From: JAMCXS01 sp964459065
Lineage (GTDB): Bacteria; Acidobacteriota; Terriglobia; UBA7540
DNA: 13,909 nt
Direction: 5' to 3'
NCBI GenBank assembly: GCA_964459065.1
Contig: CAYWMN010000084.1
Coordinates: forward strand, 1 to 13,909
The notes beneath the pieces are model-generated. The model was given only the letters and a program-made list of their open reading frames with translations. It ran no database searches and was not told the origin of the DNA. Both the position numbers and the translations under genes were made by a program. This document shows, in pieces, positions 6,350 to 13,909 of this stretch. How positions within the stretch are numbered: the first letter of the stretch is position 1; the number at the start of each line of letters is the position of its first letter.

Positions 6350-8476
6350 ATGAAAAAAAAGGTATCGAACGGGCACATTCTCAGCCGGCGGGCATTCCTG
6401 ACGGCGACGGGCGGAGCGCTTTCGGTGGGTCCCAAAGTCGTCGAAGGCATGATGATGCCGGCAAAGGAAATCAACCCGCGAAGCCCTGAAGAAGAACAGC
6501 CAGCGCCGTTGCGCCAGAAGCGCCCGGCCTGGTTGCGCGAACAAGGGATCGTGATGGCCGGAGTGGACTGGGAGTCGCTGGTTTTTCGGATCCGCGCCGG
6601 AGGAAACCCTGACCTCGCGCACGCCTACAGAAGCTACGACGAGAAGGTTGCGCTTTGGCGCGAGGAACACAGCGAGCGGGTCGCGCGCCGCCTGAAACAG
6701 ATGGGCTTCAACCTCGTGATGATTCCTCTTTATAAAGGAGCCGGCCCGAAGGCGGAGCGGCCCGGCATGGAGGATGCCAAACGCTTTACTGAAATCTGCC
6801 ATCGGGTTGATTTGCGCGTCGGGTGCTACCTGTTCAGTGGGAGCCTGCTCTACGAATCCTTCTTTGCGGAGAATCCCGACGCACGAGATTGGATCGCCAA
6901 GGATTTTGAGGGCAAGCCTATCGTCTACGGATATGGGAAGCAATATTTTCGCTGGATGGTGAACCGGACCCATCCCGGGCTGCGGGCTTTCCTGCGCGAC
7001 ATTGTGCGCTTTGCGGTGGTGGAGGCCAAGGTCGATCTGATTCACATGGATAATTACGTTCTGGGATCAGGCTATGAAGAGTATACGGTGAACGTCTTTC
7101 GCCAGCACCTCAGGAGCAAATACTCGCCCGAAGAGCGGCAGCGGCGCTTTGGGTGGACTGAGATGGAGTGTATGCAGCCGCCGCCCGCGCCCAAACGGCC
7201 GGATGAATACAATTCCGATCCGGTTTATCAGGATTTTGTTGACTACCGATGCGATGCCTTGGCCGACACCTATCGTGAATTGGGCGAGTACGCGCGGTCA
7301 CTGAATCCTGAGATCATCATGGAATGCAACTCGGGCGGATACTCGGGGGGATTAAACCTTGGTCACCTTGGAATCGGAAGCCTGGATCACACGAGCCTGA
7401 TCCGGTGGGGCGGAGCTTTCTGGGATGAACACCATCCGTGTCGTCTCGAAAATGGAATTATGACCTCGCATTTTCGATCCCAGTTGATGGGACGGCTGTT
7501 TGGAAACATGTTGTTTGCGTATACAGACGACCGGCTTTCGATGGCTGAATCCATGGCCAATGATCTGCAATGCCTCGGCGCCCCGGCAGCCGTCATTGGC
7601 GGCAAGGTTGTTGCGATTTCAAGCATCCATGACGAGAATCCGAAAGAAATTGATCCGGCGATTCTTGCGTTGATGCAGTTCTTTCATCGCGAGCAGCAGC
7701 ATTATCGCGACGCCGAACTGATTGCCGACGTGGGCGTGGTCAACACGCACGCGAATAAAGGGTATGGCCCGCAAATCAGCCGAAACCGGTGGCTGGCGTT
7801 TACTCAGGCGCTGTACCAGGGCAAGGTACCGTTCACTTTTGCTCCCGAATGCCTGGCAAGCAACCTGGGACGATTTCGAGTCCTCGTGCTGGCAGACCTG
7901 GCTCTGATTTCCGACAAGTATTTGAAGCTAATTCGCGAGTTCGTCCGGCAGGGCGGAGGCCTGGTGGTGACGGGCCAATCGGCACAGTTCGACGAACACA
8001 ACATCCGCCGGAAAAAGCCGGGGCTGGCGGATTTGTTTTCTGATCTCCCCGGAGAGAAGACGCTCCATGCCACATACGGCAAGGGCCGCGCCGTCTATGT
8101 CCCCCAGATCCAACTTCCAGAAAAGTTCCAGGCCGGTATGCTCCCCGTGAACCCCGATGAACTTCTTGAGGCCGTTCATTGGGCGGCGGGCGGACCGTTA
8201 ACGGTGGAGATCAAAGCGCCTGACACGGTGACCATGAGTTTGTATAGCCAGCCGAGCGGCCGCCGGGTTCTCCACCTTGTGAATTACGATCCAAAGCAAC
8301 CGCTCCACAACATCCAGGTGTCCATGCAGTTGCCTCAAGGGAAGTCCTCGGTCAATGTCCATTGGCTTTCGCCCGACTCCGATATCAACCAAACACTCCC
8401 CGGGCAGGTTCACGGGCGGGAACTGCGGTTCACGGTTCCCCGCTTGGAAGTGTATGATCTTGTGGCTATCGCATGA
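6350..8476 (+). CDS. Tat-exported glycoside-hydrolase-like protein (TIM-barrel plus glutamine-amidotransferase-like trimerisation domain)
   Basis: 708 residues. AGGGGAGGA sits 9 bases before the ATG. A twin-arginine leader, SRRAFL (12-17), precedes a short hydrophobic stretch and a Glu/Pro-rich linker. Residues about 65-450 look like a (beta/alpha)8 hydrolase: the start MAGVDWESLVF, MGFNLVMIPLYKG (118-130), LIHMDNYV (230-237) and IIMECNSGG (322-330). D234 and E325, at the ends of predicted strands, are the best candidate catalytic acids, but this is inference. Residues about 455-600, with FRVLVLADLALISDKYLKLI then FVRQGGGLVVTGQ, match the flavodoxin/amidotransferase-like fold that mediates trimerisation in GH42 beta-galactosidases. 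A small beta domain closes the protein (about 615-708, RRVLHLVNYDP). The order resembles GH42-like and hypothetical GH families; I cannot assign a CAZy family or substrate. Export by Tat suggests folding in the cytoplasm first. It leads a likely unit with the ORFs at 8552 and 8818. Confidence 0.75.
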   Translation: MKKKVSNGHILSRRAFLTATGGALSVGPKVVEGMMMPAKEINPRSPEEEQPAPLRQKRPAWLREQGIVMAGVDWESLVFRIRAGGNPDLAHAYRSYDEKVALWREEHSERVARRLKQMGFNLVMIPLYKGAGPKAERPGMEDAKRFTEICHRVDLRVGCYLFSGSLLYESFFAENPDARDWIAKDFEGKPIVYGYGKQYFRWMVNRTHPGLRAFLRDIVRFAVVEAKVDLIHMDNYVLGSGYEEYTVNVFRQHLRSKYSPEERQRRFGWTEMECMQPPPAPKRPDEYNSDPVYQDFVDYRCDALADTYRELGEYARSLNPEIIMECNSGGYSGGLNLGHLGIGSLDHTSLIRWGGAFWDEHHPCRLENGIMTSHFRSQLMGRLFGNMLFAYTDDRLSMAESMANDLQCLGAPAAVIGGKVVAISSIHDENPKEIDPAILALMQFFHREQQHYRDAELIADVGVVNTHANKGYGPQISRNRWLAFTQALYQGKVPFTFAPECLASNLGRFRVLVLADLALISDKYLKLIREFVRQGGGLVVTGQSAQFDEHNIRRKKPGLADLFSDLPGEKTLHATYGKGRAVYVPQIQLPEKFQAGMLPVNPDELLEAVHWAAGGPLTVEIKAPDTVTMSLYSQPSGRRVLHLVNYDPKQPLHNIQVSMQLPQGKSSVNVHWLSPDSDINQTLPGQVHGRELRFTVPRLEVYDLVAIA

Positions 8477-8551
8477 TAGCGTAAGCGGCTTGCTCCGGGA
8501 GCAGACAAAAGCTTGCACAGCCAGCCTTGGTGGATATAAGAGAAAAACGGG

Positions 8552-8821
8552 ATGCCCTTTAATCCGCCCACAGAAAAGGCGACCGCCGGGATGGTGGCAG
8601 GTTTTCTCACCTTGGCACTGATTGTCGGTTCCCCTCTGCCCTGCCAAGCTGTGACCATTGTGAAAAACGGCGAGGTTATTCCCAGGAAAAACACGATTGC
8701 TGTCGGCCAGGTGTCCATGGAGCGCGAGCCGGCTTACGTGTGGCGGAACCTGGGGCCGGGAGGACCGCTGTGGGGCTGTCTCAGAATTTCAACTGGAAGG
8801 AGGACTTCTTGCTTTTTATGA
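8552..8821 (+). CDS. Short exported ORF of unknown function (possibly a frameshifted 5' fragment)
   Basis: 89 codons, 75 bases after the GH-like gene. The N-terminus has a clear signal peptide: residues 14-33 (MVAGFLTLALIVGSPLPCQA) are hydrophobic and end in a CQA cleavage site, then VTIVKNGEVIPRKNTIAVGQ. There is no strong ribosome site before ATG 8552; ATG 8591 (residue 14) is an equally plausible start. The last 15 residues are Arg/Ser/Cys-rich and not protein-like, whereas the +1 shifted frame from about 8778 reads EFQLEGGLLAFYDAKIVADG into the gap. So this may be the N-terminus of a larger exported protein broken by a base error near a contig end. Alternatively it is a real short protein whose TGA overlaps the next ATG (ATGA 8818-8821). 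I recognise no family. Confidence 0.4.
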   Translation: MPFNPPTEKATAGMVAGFLTLALIVGSPLPCQAVTIVKNGEVIPRKNTIAVGQVSMEREPAYVWRNLGPGGPLWGCLRISTGRRTSCFL

Positions 8822-10044
8822 CGCGAAGATCGTTGCTGATGGGCTGGCTNNNNNNNNNNNNNNNNNNNNNNNNNNNNNNNNNNNNNNNNNNNNNNNNNNN
8901 NNNNNNNNNNNNNNNNNNNNNNNNNNNNNNNNNNNNNNNNNNNNNNNNNGAGCCCGGCGTCCTGGTGTTGGCCAAGAAGGGCGAATTCCTGGGTAAGGGT
9001 GACAGCCTGCTGACGGCCGCCAGCGTTTCCAACCTTGTGCTGCGCGGTTACGGAGCGACCCTCAGGATGCACAAAAAAGACTACGAGAAGCCCCCATATC
9101 AAAAAGCTGAGTCGCGCATGGGCATCTCGATCCGGGGATGCAAGAACGTGCTGATTGAAGGGTTGCGCGTTGAGAACAGCGGCGGCGACGGTTTTTTCGT
9201 CGATGGCGGTGGCCGCCGTTTATGGAGCGAGGATATTACCATCCGGCACTGCGTTTCCGACCGGAATTACCGCCAAGGCATCAGCGTCATCAGCGCCGTT
9301 AACCTTCTTGTGGATGACTGTGTTTTTTCCAACACCGGCGGCACGCTACCCCAAGCGGGGATTGACCTCGAGCCGGGCAGTCCAAACCAAAGGTTGGTCA
9401 ACTGCGCGATCCGTAACTGCCTGTTTGAAAACAACCACGGTCGTCAAATCCAGGTCTATCTGCGGCCCTTGAACAAGCAGAGCGCGCCAGTCTCCATCCT
9501 TTTTGAGAACTGCCTTGCCCGCATGAGGCCGTCCAGCGGATCCTCGCCAGGAGGGCCCTGTTACTACAGCCCCGATGGTAATGCTGCCATGGTGGTGGGC
9601 GGGGCCACGGACGACGGTCCGCGGGGCCTTATCGAGTTCCGCAACTGCACGTCTGAGAACTCGTGCAATGAAGGGGCGCTGGTCTACGATAAGTCCGCCA
9701 AGTCTGTGCGGGTCCGCTTTGAGAATTGCAGTTGGAGCAATCCTTGGATGATGGGGACCGACGAGCATCGTGACTACACGACTCGTACCGGCGTCCAGGC
9801 AGCAGTGCTGATCTTCCTGCGAAGAACGTCATTGACTCACGACTATGGAGGGGTCGATTTCGTCAACTGCCATGTCTACGACAATGCTGACCGGCCTGCC
9901 GTGGCGGCCGTGGAGAAAGAAAGCAGCTTTGGCGTTCATGACCTGCGAGGCCGGATCTCCGTGCACAACCCCTTTGGCGCCCACGCCGATCTAGGCCCCC
10001 ACCCCACCGGCATCAGCTTGAAAGTTGTCGGGGTTGGGCCATGA
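8818..10044 (+). CDS. Right-handed parallel beta-helix protein, interrupted by an assembly gap
   Basis: Everything right of the gap (8950-10044, 364 residues) is one open frame with beta-helix rungs. Each rung is of the type NVLIEGLRVENSGGDGFFV, ITIRHCVSDRNYRQGISVI or LLVDDCVFSNTGG, with repeated Asn, Gly and Cys turns. GIDLEPGSPNQRLVNC (about 9358-9405) is a turn motif common in bacterial beta-helix proteins. The first part, EPGVLVLAKKGEFLGKGDSL then LVLRGYGATLRMHK, is the usual cap of this fold, so little of the helix is missing. Such proteins include pectate-lyase-like lyases, epimerases and binding scaffolds; I see no diagnostic catalytic set. Left of the gap, ATG 8818 (MTRRSLLMGWL) looks like a signal-peptide start, with GGAGG 14 bases upstream. 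Joining both sides is inference: the frame agrees across 100 N, but that number is a placeholder. The 3' end lies 7 bases from the convergent GH31 gene. Confidence 0.7.
   Translation: MTRRSLLMGWXXXXXXXXXXXXXXXXXXXXXXXXXXXXXXXXXXEPGVLVLAKKGEFLGKGDSLLTAASVSNLVLRGYGATLRMHKKDYEKPPYQKAESRMGISIRGCKNVLIEGLRVENSGGDGFFVDGGGRRLWSEDITIRHCVSDRNYRQGISVISAVNLLVDDCVFSNTGGTLPQAGIDLEPGSPNQRLVNCAIRNCLFENNHGRQIQVYLRPLNKQSAPVSILFENCLARMRPSSGSSPGGPCYYSPDGNAAMVVGGATDDGPRGLIEFRNCTSENSCNEGALVYDKSAKSVRVRFENCSWSNPWMMGTDEHRDYTTRTGVQAAVLIFLRRTSLTHDYGGVDFVNCHVYDNADRPAVAAVEKESSFGVHDLRGRISVHNPFGAHADLGPHPTGISLKVVGVGP
8850..8949. other. Assembly gap, exactly 100 N
   Basis: A run of precisely 100 N is the conventional scaffolding placeholder for a gap of unknown length. 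Reading frames that appear to cross it are not evidence of continuity. The flanking bases may also be less reliable because they lie at contig ends. Confidence 0.98.
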
Positions 10045-10051
10045 AAGATGG

Positions 10052-13000
10052 TCAACGGTTCGAAAGTTGTGGTGCAGGCGGGTCGGACGACTGAGCACAA
10101 ATCGCTCCGGCGGGCAAGCCGAGGCGTATTGAAAAGCCCCAATCCTTTTCGACCTGATCAGACCTCACGACAACCTGGTTCCAACCTGAATCCAGATGTA
10201 CGCGAACGCGATCCGGCGGTGGGTCCGAAAGATCGGCTACCCCTTGGGCTTGGGGAGAATTGATGACCCGGCGCCGGTTAATCCATATGGCAATCCCGTT
10301 GTCGTGCCGGACGCTTAAACGGCAGGCGAGCGGCACCCGGGCCTTGACCCACGCGACGGCAATGGCGCTGGCATTCGTATCGGGGTAAACCATGTATAAA
10401 TCAGTCCAGGGTATCAAGCCGGCGCGGTTCAGGCGGAGCACTCCACGGACTGTATTGCCCACCACCTGCTGCCATTTTACCCACGATACTTTTTTGCCAT
10501 CCTTCCCCAAATACGATTTGTGCAGCGTCGCTGAGGTAATCCGAACGTCGCCCAAGTCCGGCGCCTCGCCGGGAGCAAAAGGACCGACGACACTCCACTG
10601 ATCCAGTATCTGCTGCTTGATATCGACTTGTCGGCTAAGCGAGAGGTGCTTCTGGCCTGAGCGCATTTGGAGCGTGGCCATGCCCCGAAGATGATAAAGA
10701 GGATGTTGAACGGCGTTCAAAATCGGCAGGAATGCAAACACCGAGTGCTTTCCCGTGGGCAGCGTGAATTCCCGGTGCGCCAGGCCCGGCACGTTGATGT
10801 CGAGGGTATTCCCAGTCGTTGCAGCCGGGAGCAGGGCATGGAGCATCAGCCCGGTCTTGAAACCCTCCACGTTGTTCAGCCTTCCAGCACTCCTGAAATA
10901 ACGCGGCTCGTCGTTGAGATGTAATCCCGCCTCAACCTTGCGCAGTTTGGCTGCCGAGCTCAAGTAAGCCCCGGAAAGAGCAAACGCGGCAGCCTGTGCC
11001 TGCTCGTTCTGGTACTGGCGGATTCCCGTCTGAATTTGCGCCATCTCGGTGTCGGCGGCTTCCAATCCCGCGCGCACCTCGGAAGAGCTTGCGGGGCCGA
11101 ACTCCTGTGCCGCACGCGACCGCAGCGTCTGGAGATGAAGCAGCAGCCGGTTTAATTGAAACTTCCATGCAGAGAGGGTTTGTCCGGCGCCTGCCAGTGC
11201 CCGGTGGGTGACGGCAAGGCGGTTCACAACTTCCGGGAGCAACCCCTGAACGGATTGTGAACCTTTGAAGATTACTTGCACCGTCACCGGTTTGCGGATG
11301 GAAGCGCTCGGCAATCGAATCTCTGTTGTAACGCTGCCCGCATTGTACGTATAACCGGGCGACGCATTGGGAGAATCGGGGACAACCGTGCCGTCGGCCA
11401 TAATCCGTTCCGGGTGGGTGGTTACCGGCAGCCGAATGATGACGCGGCGCGATTGAGGTTGCCCGGCGTAACGGCCGGTTGTAGGCCCAACGACGACCCG
11501 GACTCCTTTTACGCCAAGATTCTTGTAGTTCAGTGGTGTCAGCGCATAGGCTTCATGGAGATAAGCCGGCGAGGTACCGTCGTCTTCATAGAGGGTAAAG
11601 TGGCCGCTTGCACCCGGATAGACCTCGACGACCAGAGGATTGGGTGGCCTTTCCGCCATGCGCAGAGTCATTAATTGCATGGGTAGCGGCACGCCGCCTC
11701 GAACAAAGACCGGAATTTCATTGGCCGTTGCCAGCACGGGACGGTCTCCGCCGTGGCCGACCCGCTCATGGGTCAGTAAATTCCACCAGGTTCCTTTCGG
11801 AAACCACACATCGGCGGCGCCAAGCCAAGCTTTCCCCATGCCCTTGCTGACAATTGGCGCGACCAGCAAAGAGGGCCCGAACTGATATTCCTCGGGATGG
11901 GTGTAAGCCTGCTCGACGGAGGGGTGAGCCAGATAGAGAGGGCGCACCAACGGCAGAGAGTGTCTCCAGCAAAGATAAGCGCTGGTATAGATATAGGGGA
12001 ACAAACGGGATCGCAACTGATACGCCCTGCGCGAGGCTTCTTCCGCCCGCCTGCCGTAGTACCATGGCTCGCGATAGTCCCCGAAGTCTTTCTTGGAATG
12101 CGTTCTCAGGACGGGGCTCAGGGCTCCAAACTGGACCCAGCGGGCAAAAAGCTCGGAGCTGGGAATCGCATACCGGTGCCCACCGATATCATGGGACCAG
12201 TAGTCGGCACCGACGTTGCCCGCGGCGGCCGTGAACGGTACCTCAAACCTGAGTACGCGCCAGAGCGAACGGGTGTCGCCGGAGAACTGGATGGGATACC
12301 GCTGATTGCCCCAACCGCCCCAACGGCTGAACGAGGCCCCACGATGATGTGTGGAGGCCCTGCCAATGTGCCAAAAATCCAGCGCGTTGTCCCAGCCCAA
12401 ATGAATCCCGCCATCCAGCCACCAGAAGTCGACGCCCTGCTTTTCCAGAGGGTCCATGAGCAACTTGAAGTAAGTGTCCATGAATTTCCGGTTCGTGTCT
12501 TCAAAGGGGATGATCTTTTGTTTTGCCGGATCAATTCCCATCGCTTGGCAAAACTGATCATACTGGCTGTACCAAGGGCCGACTCCTCCGTTCGGATGCC
12601 AGTTGAGCGTCACGTGGAGGCCGCGCGCGTGCAGCCAGGCCAAAAGCTCGGCCGGATGCGGGATCAGCTGCGGGTTCCAATCGAACGAACCGCCGTGGGG
12701 CGTTGTGTGCCAGCCCATGTCCATGACCATGACGTCGAGGGGAAACTTGTGAAGGTTGTACTCGATGGCAAGTTGCTTAAACTCGTCGGCCGTGTAGCTG
12801 TAGAATCGCGACCGCCACGCCCCCAGCATATACCGCGGCGGGATGGGGATGTGCCCGCTGACGGTGGTTAGATCCTCAAGCGCGGTGCGGTAACGCCCCT
12901 GGCCATAGCCGAAGAAGTACCAGTCTGCGATTTCGGACCGGGGTCGCGGCTTGATCCAAGGATTCGCGCCGTTGCTGAGCAGCGACGTCTTGTCCTCAAA

Positions 13001-13570
13001 CAGATACCAGCCATCGCGGGACACGACACCGTCGGGAAGCGGCTCCCGCCCGGTGCAGCCGTCCAAGGACCTTAACGTCCCTCCCAAATTGCCGGTCTGC
13101 TTGTCTCCGGGGCGCCATGTTTTCCACGCACCGCCCTTATTGAGAAATTCGATTGCGAGGTTCCGGGCGTTGAATCCATTTTTGCCGCCACGCCAGATGA
13201 GTTTCATTCGTGAAGTTGTGATGGTCAGAATTCCTGCCTCTTGATGAGTATGGAACTGTGGCGGTTTAACGTTCCGATGCCACGCAAAATAGGAACGCCG
13301 GTCAATGAACTCTCCGTTCGTGCTGAATTCCAGCCGCACCAATGTGGGCGTGATCACGGTGAATCGCGCCTTGCCGGCAACCACCCTTCCATCCGTTGCC
13401 GGGCGGGTCGCCGCTGTCGCACATGGGGCTACATACAAACCTCCCAGCACGGCTACAATTGCCAATAATGCAGTCCACCCACACGCAGCCGTTAGAATGG
13501 TCTCCCGTAAGCGACTCGACCAGATCGCTAACGCCTTACTGTTCTGCGAGAATTTCCTATGTGTCCCCAT
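10052..13570 (-). CDS. Exported GH31 family alpha-glycosidase-like enzyme with large C-terminal extension
   Basis: 1172 residues from ATG 13570-13568, which has AGAGGAG 8 bases upstream; the frame continues to GTG 13603 without a better site. A long basic n-region and hydrophobic stretch (about 30-50, cleavage near ATA|A 53) direct export. The order then fits GH31: an N-terminal mutarotase-like beta-sandwich to about 235, IPIPPRYMLGAWRSRFYSY (241-259), MDMGWHT, and VDFWWLDGG with nucleophile D386. NQRYPIQFSGDT follows, with D432 as acid/base, then SHDIGGH (459-465), RPLYLAH and the C-terminal sandwich (to about 670). GH31 enzymes cleave alpha-glucosides, alpha-xylosides or alpha-galactosides with retention, or transfer glycosyl groups; the substrate cannot be read here. 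Beyond the normal end lie about 120 helix-rich residues (about 770-890) and a final beta-sandwich (about 990-1155, WSVVGPF and NGIAIWINRRRVI) that may bind sugar. Family is certain, extension function unknown. Confidence 0.93.
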   Translation of the reverse strand: MGTHRKFSQNSKALAIWSSRLRETILTAACGWTALLAIVAVLGGLYVAPCATAATRPATDGRVVAGKARFTVITPTLVRLEFSTNGEFIDRRSYFAWHRNVKPPQFHTHQEAGILTITTSRMKLIWRGGKNGFNARNLAIEFLNKGGAWKTWRPGDKQTGNLGGTLRSLDGCTGREPLPDGVVSRDGWYLFEDKTSLLSNGANPWIKPRPRSEIADWYFFGYGQGRYRTALEDLTTVSGHIPIPPRYMLGAWRSRFYSYTADEFKQLAIEYNLHKFPLDVMVMDMGWHTTPHGGSFDWNPQLIPHPAELLAWLHARGLHVTLNWHPNGGVGPWYSQYDQFCQAMGIDPAKQKIIPFEDTNRKFMDTYFKLLMDPLEKQGVDFWWLDGGIHLGWDNALDFWHIGRASTHHRGASFSRWGGWGNQRYPIQFSGDTRSLWRVLRFEVPFTAAAGNVGADYWSHDIGGHRYAIPSSELFARWVQFGALSPVLRTHSKKDFGDYREPWYYGRRAEEASRRAYQLRSRLFPYIYTSAYLCWRHSLPLVRPLYLAHPSVEQAYTHPEEYQFGPSLLVAPIVSKGMGKAWLGAADVWFPKGTWWNLLTHERVGHGGDRPVLATANEIPVFVRGGVPLPMQLMTLRMAERPPNPLVVEVYPGASGHFTLYEDDGTSPAYLHEAYALTPLNYKNLGVKGVRVVVGPTTGRYAGQPQSRRVIIRLPVTTHPERIMADGTVVPDSPNASPGYTYNAGSVTTEIRLPSASIRKPVTVQVIFKGSQSVQGLLPEVVNRLAVTHRALAGAGQTLSAWKFQLNRLLLHLQTLRSRAAQEFGPASSSEVRAGLEAADTEMAQIQTGIRQYQNEQAQAAAFALSGAYLSSAAKLRKVEAGLHLNDEPRYFRSAGRLNNVEGFKTGLMLHALLPAATTGNTLDINVPGLAHREFTLPTGKHSVFAFLPILNAVQHPLYHLRGMATLQMRSGQKHLSLSRQVDIKQQILDQWSVVGPFAPGEAPDLGDVRITSATLHKSYLGKDGKKVSWVKWQQVVGNTVRGVLRLNRAGLIPWTDLYMVYPDTNASAIAVAWVKARVPLACRLSVRHDNGIAIWINRRRVINSPQAQGVADLSDPPPDRVRVHLDSGWNQVVVRSDQVEKDWGFSIRLGLPAGAICAQSSDPPAPQLSNR

Positions 13571-13620
13571 TTCCCATTCTCCTCTGAAGCAAACACGTCT
13601 CACTCAACTTCGACGATTCT

Positions 13621-13649
13621 AATATCCCGCGAAGTCTTAGACATTTCAA
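13621..13649 (-). promoter_or_regulatory. Candidate promoter of the GH31 gene
   Basis: On the minus strand TTGAAA (13649-13644) and GATATT (13626-13621) are separated by 17 bases. The -35 matches five of six consensus positions, the -10 four. A start about 7 bases downstream would give a leader of roughly 45 bases before ATG 13570. Confidence 0.4.
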
Positions 13650-13891
13650 AATGCCCATTGATTGGATGGCGAACCCAGTAATCACCACAGGCGCGCTTGA
13701 CGTCTTATGCAGGGCGATATCGGGTGACGCTTCAGGTTTCACAGAGGCCTGGACGAGGTTCCATCCTCCTCTTATTTTGTCGGATCGTTGCGGCCTCTGC
13801 TGGGTCTGGTTTTCGGTTATGCTCACTTCGATCATGCCGGCAAGTCACGCTTAGAGATTGGTTCGGCACTTCTGTCTGAACTGCACTATAG

Positions 13892-13909
13892 CATGCCAGT
13901 ACCGGCATG
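13892..13909. promoter_or_regulatory. 18-bp near-palindrome, possible operator
   Basis: CATGCCAGTACCGGCATG matches its reverse complement except at one symmetric pair (positions 7 and 12). It is cut by the window edge, so its full extent is unknown. Size and symmetry suit a dimeric repressor such as a LacI-type regulator, often found beside glycosidase genes, but no such gene is visible here. Confidence 0.3.

Larger units (their letters stand above)
13571..13909. other. Upstream region of GH31, no gene seen
   Basis: The open frames here lack ribosome sites and protein-like composition. The region contains the promoter candidate at 13621-13649, a CATGCCGGCA at 13833-13842 and the near-palindrome at 13892-13909, whose right arm is the reverse complement of the first motif. 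These may be binding sites for a regulator of GH31 or of a gene beyond the window. Confidence 0.4.

Noticed and set aside
6263..7045. 260-codon open frame on the minus strand
   Set aside because: Antisense to the start of the Tat-exported GH-like gene; rich in His, Arg and Pro with no recognisable domain, a typical shadow of a GC-rich gene.
8740..10044. Single continuous protein across the N run, as the open frame suggests
   Set aside because: The run is exactly 100 N, a placeholder of unknown true length, so frame agreement across it is not evidence. The bases 8740-8817 read poorly in that frame.
11897..12871. 324-codon open frame on the plus strand
   Set aside because: It lies wholly antisense to the catalytic part of the GH31 gene, has no ribosome site, and its composition is the mirror of a GC-rich gene. 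The GH31 motifs on the opposite strand are unmistakable.
13557..13835. Minus-strand 92-codon frame upstream of GH31
   Set aside because: No Shine-Dalgarno before its ATG, composition not protein-like, and it overlaps the GH31 start and its candidate promoter.

Overview
The window looks like a metagenome-assembled scaffold from an Acidobacteriota (Terriglobia-type) organism. Three things suggest this: an Oar-like TonB-dependent receptor with an N-terminal carboxypeptidase-regulatory domain, a membrane-anchored winged-helix regulator of a type I know mainly from acidobacterial genomes, and Tat- and Sec-exported carbohydrate-active proteins. The taxonomic call is inference from protein style; there is no rRNA or tRNA in the window. 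An exactly 100-base run of N (8850-8949) is a scaffold-gap placeholder, so the true distance across it is unknown.

Layout, left to right. Positions 1-95 are the last codons of an upstream TonB-dependent receptor paralogue. Its 3' end and about 155 bases of downstream non-coding DNA, including a long perfect hairpin, recur at 5807-6056 behind the intact receptor gene. Just after the first copy lies a minus-strand fragment (214-339) that is little more than a Tat signal peptide cut off at the edge of the repeat. A membrane-bound winged-helix regulator (741-2042, minus) is divergent from a complete 1148-residue receptor (2455-5901, plus). The divergent spacer carries three tandem 11-bp repeats (2090-2122) that look like an operator, plus two inverted repeats.

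The right half appears richer in GC and holds carbohydrate genes. They are a Tat-exported glycoside-hydrolase-like protein (6350-8476), a short exported ORF (8552-8821), a right-handed beta-helix protein interrupted by the gap (8818-10044), and, convergent with a 7-base spacer, a very large exported GH31 alpha-glycosidase-like enzyme (10052-13570, minus) with a roughly 400-residue C-terminal extension. The last 339 bases hold a candidate GH31 promoter and a near-palindrome.

Inferred function: a glycan-utilisation locus without a visible SusD. Secreted and periplasmic hydrolases (GH31, the GH-like protein, the beta-helix protein) would trim an alpha-linked or plant/exopolysaccharide glycan. 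The Oar-like receptor would move fragments across the outer membrane, and the ToxR-like membrane regulator would sense and control the receptor. I found no phage, CRISPR, transposase or defence genes. The parts are known families; the less ordinary points are the operator array, the duplicated receptor 3' module with its conserved hairpin, the decapitated Tat gene, and the GH31 extension.
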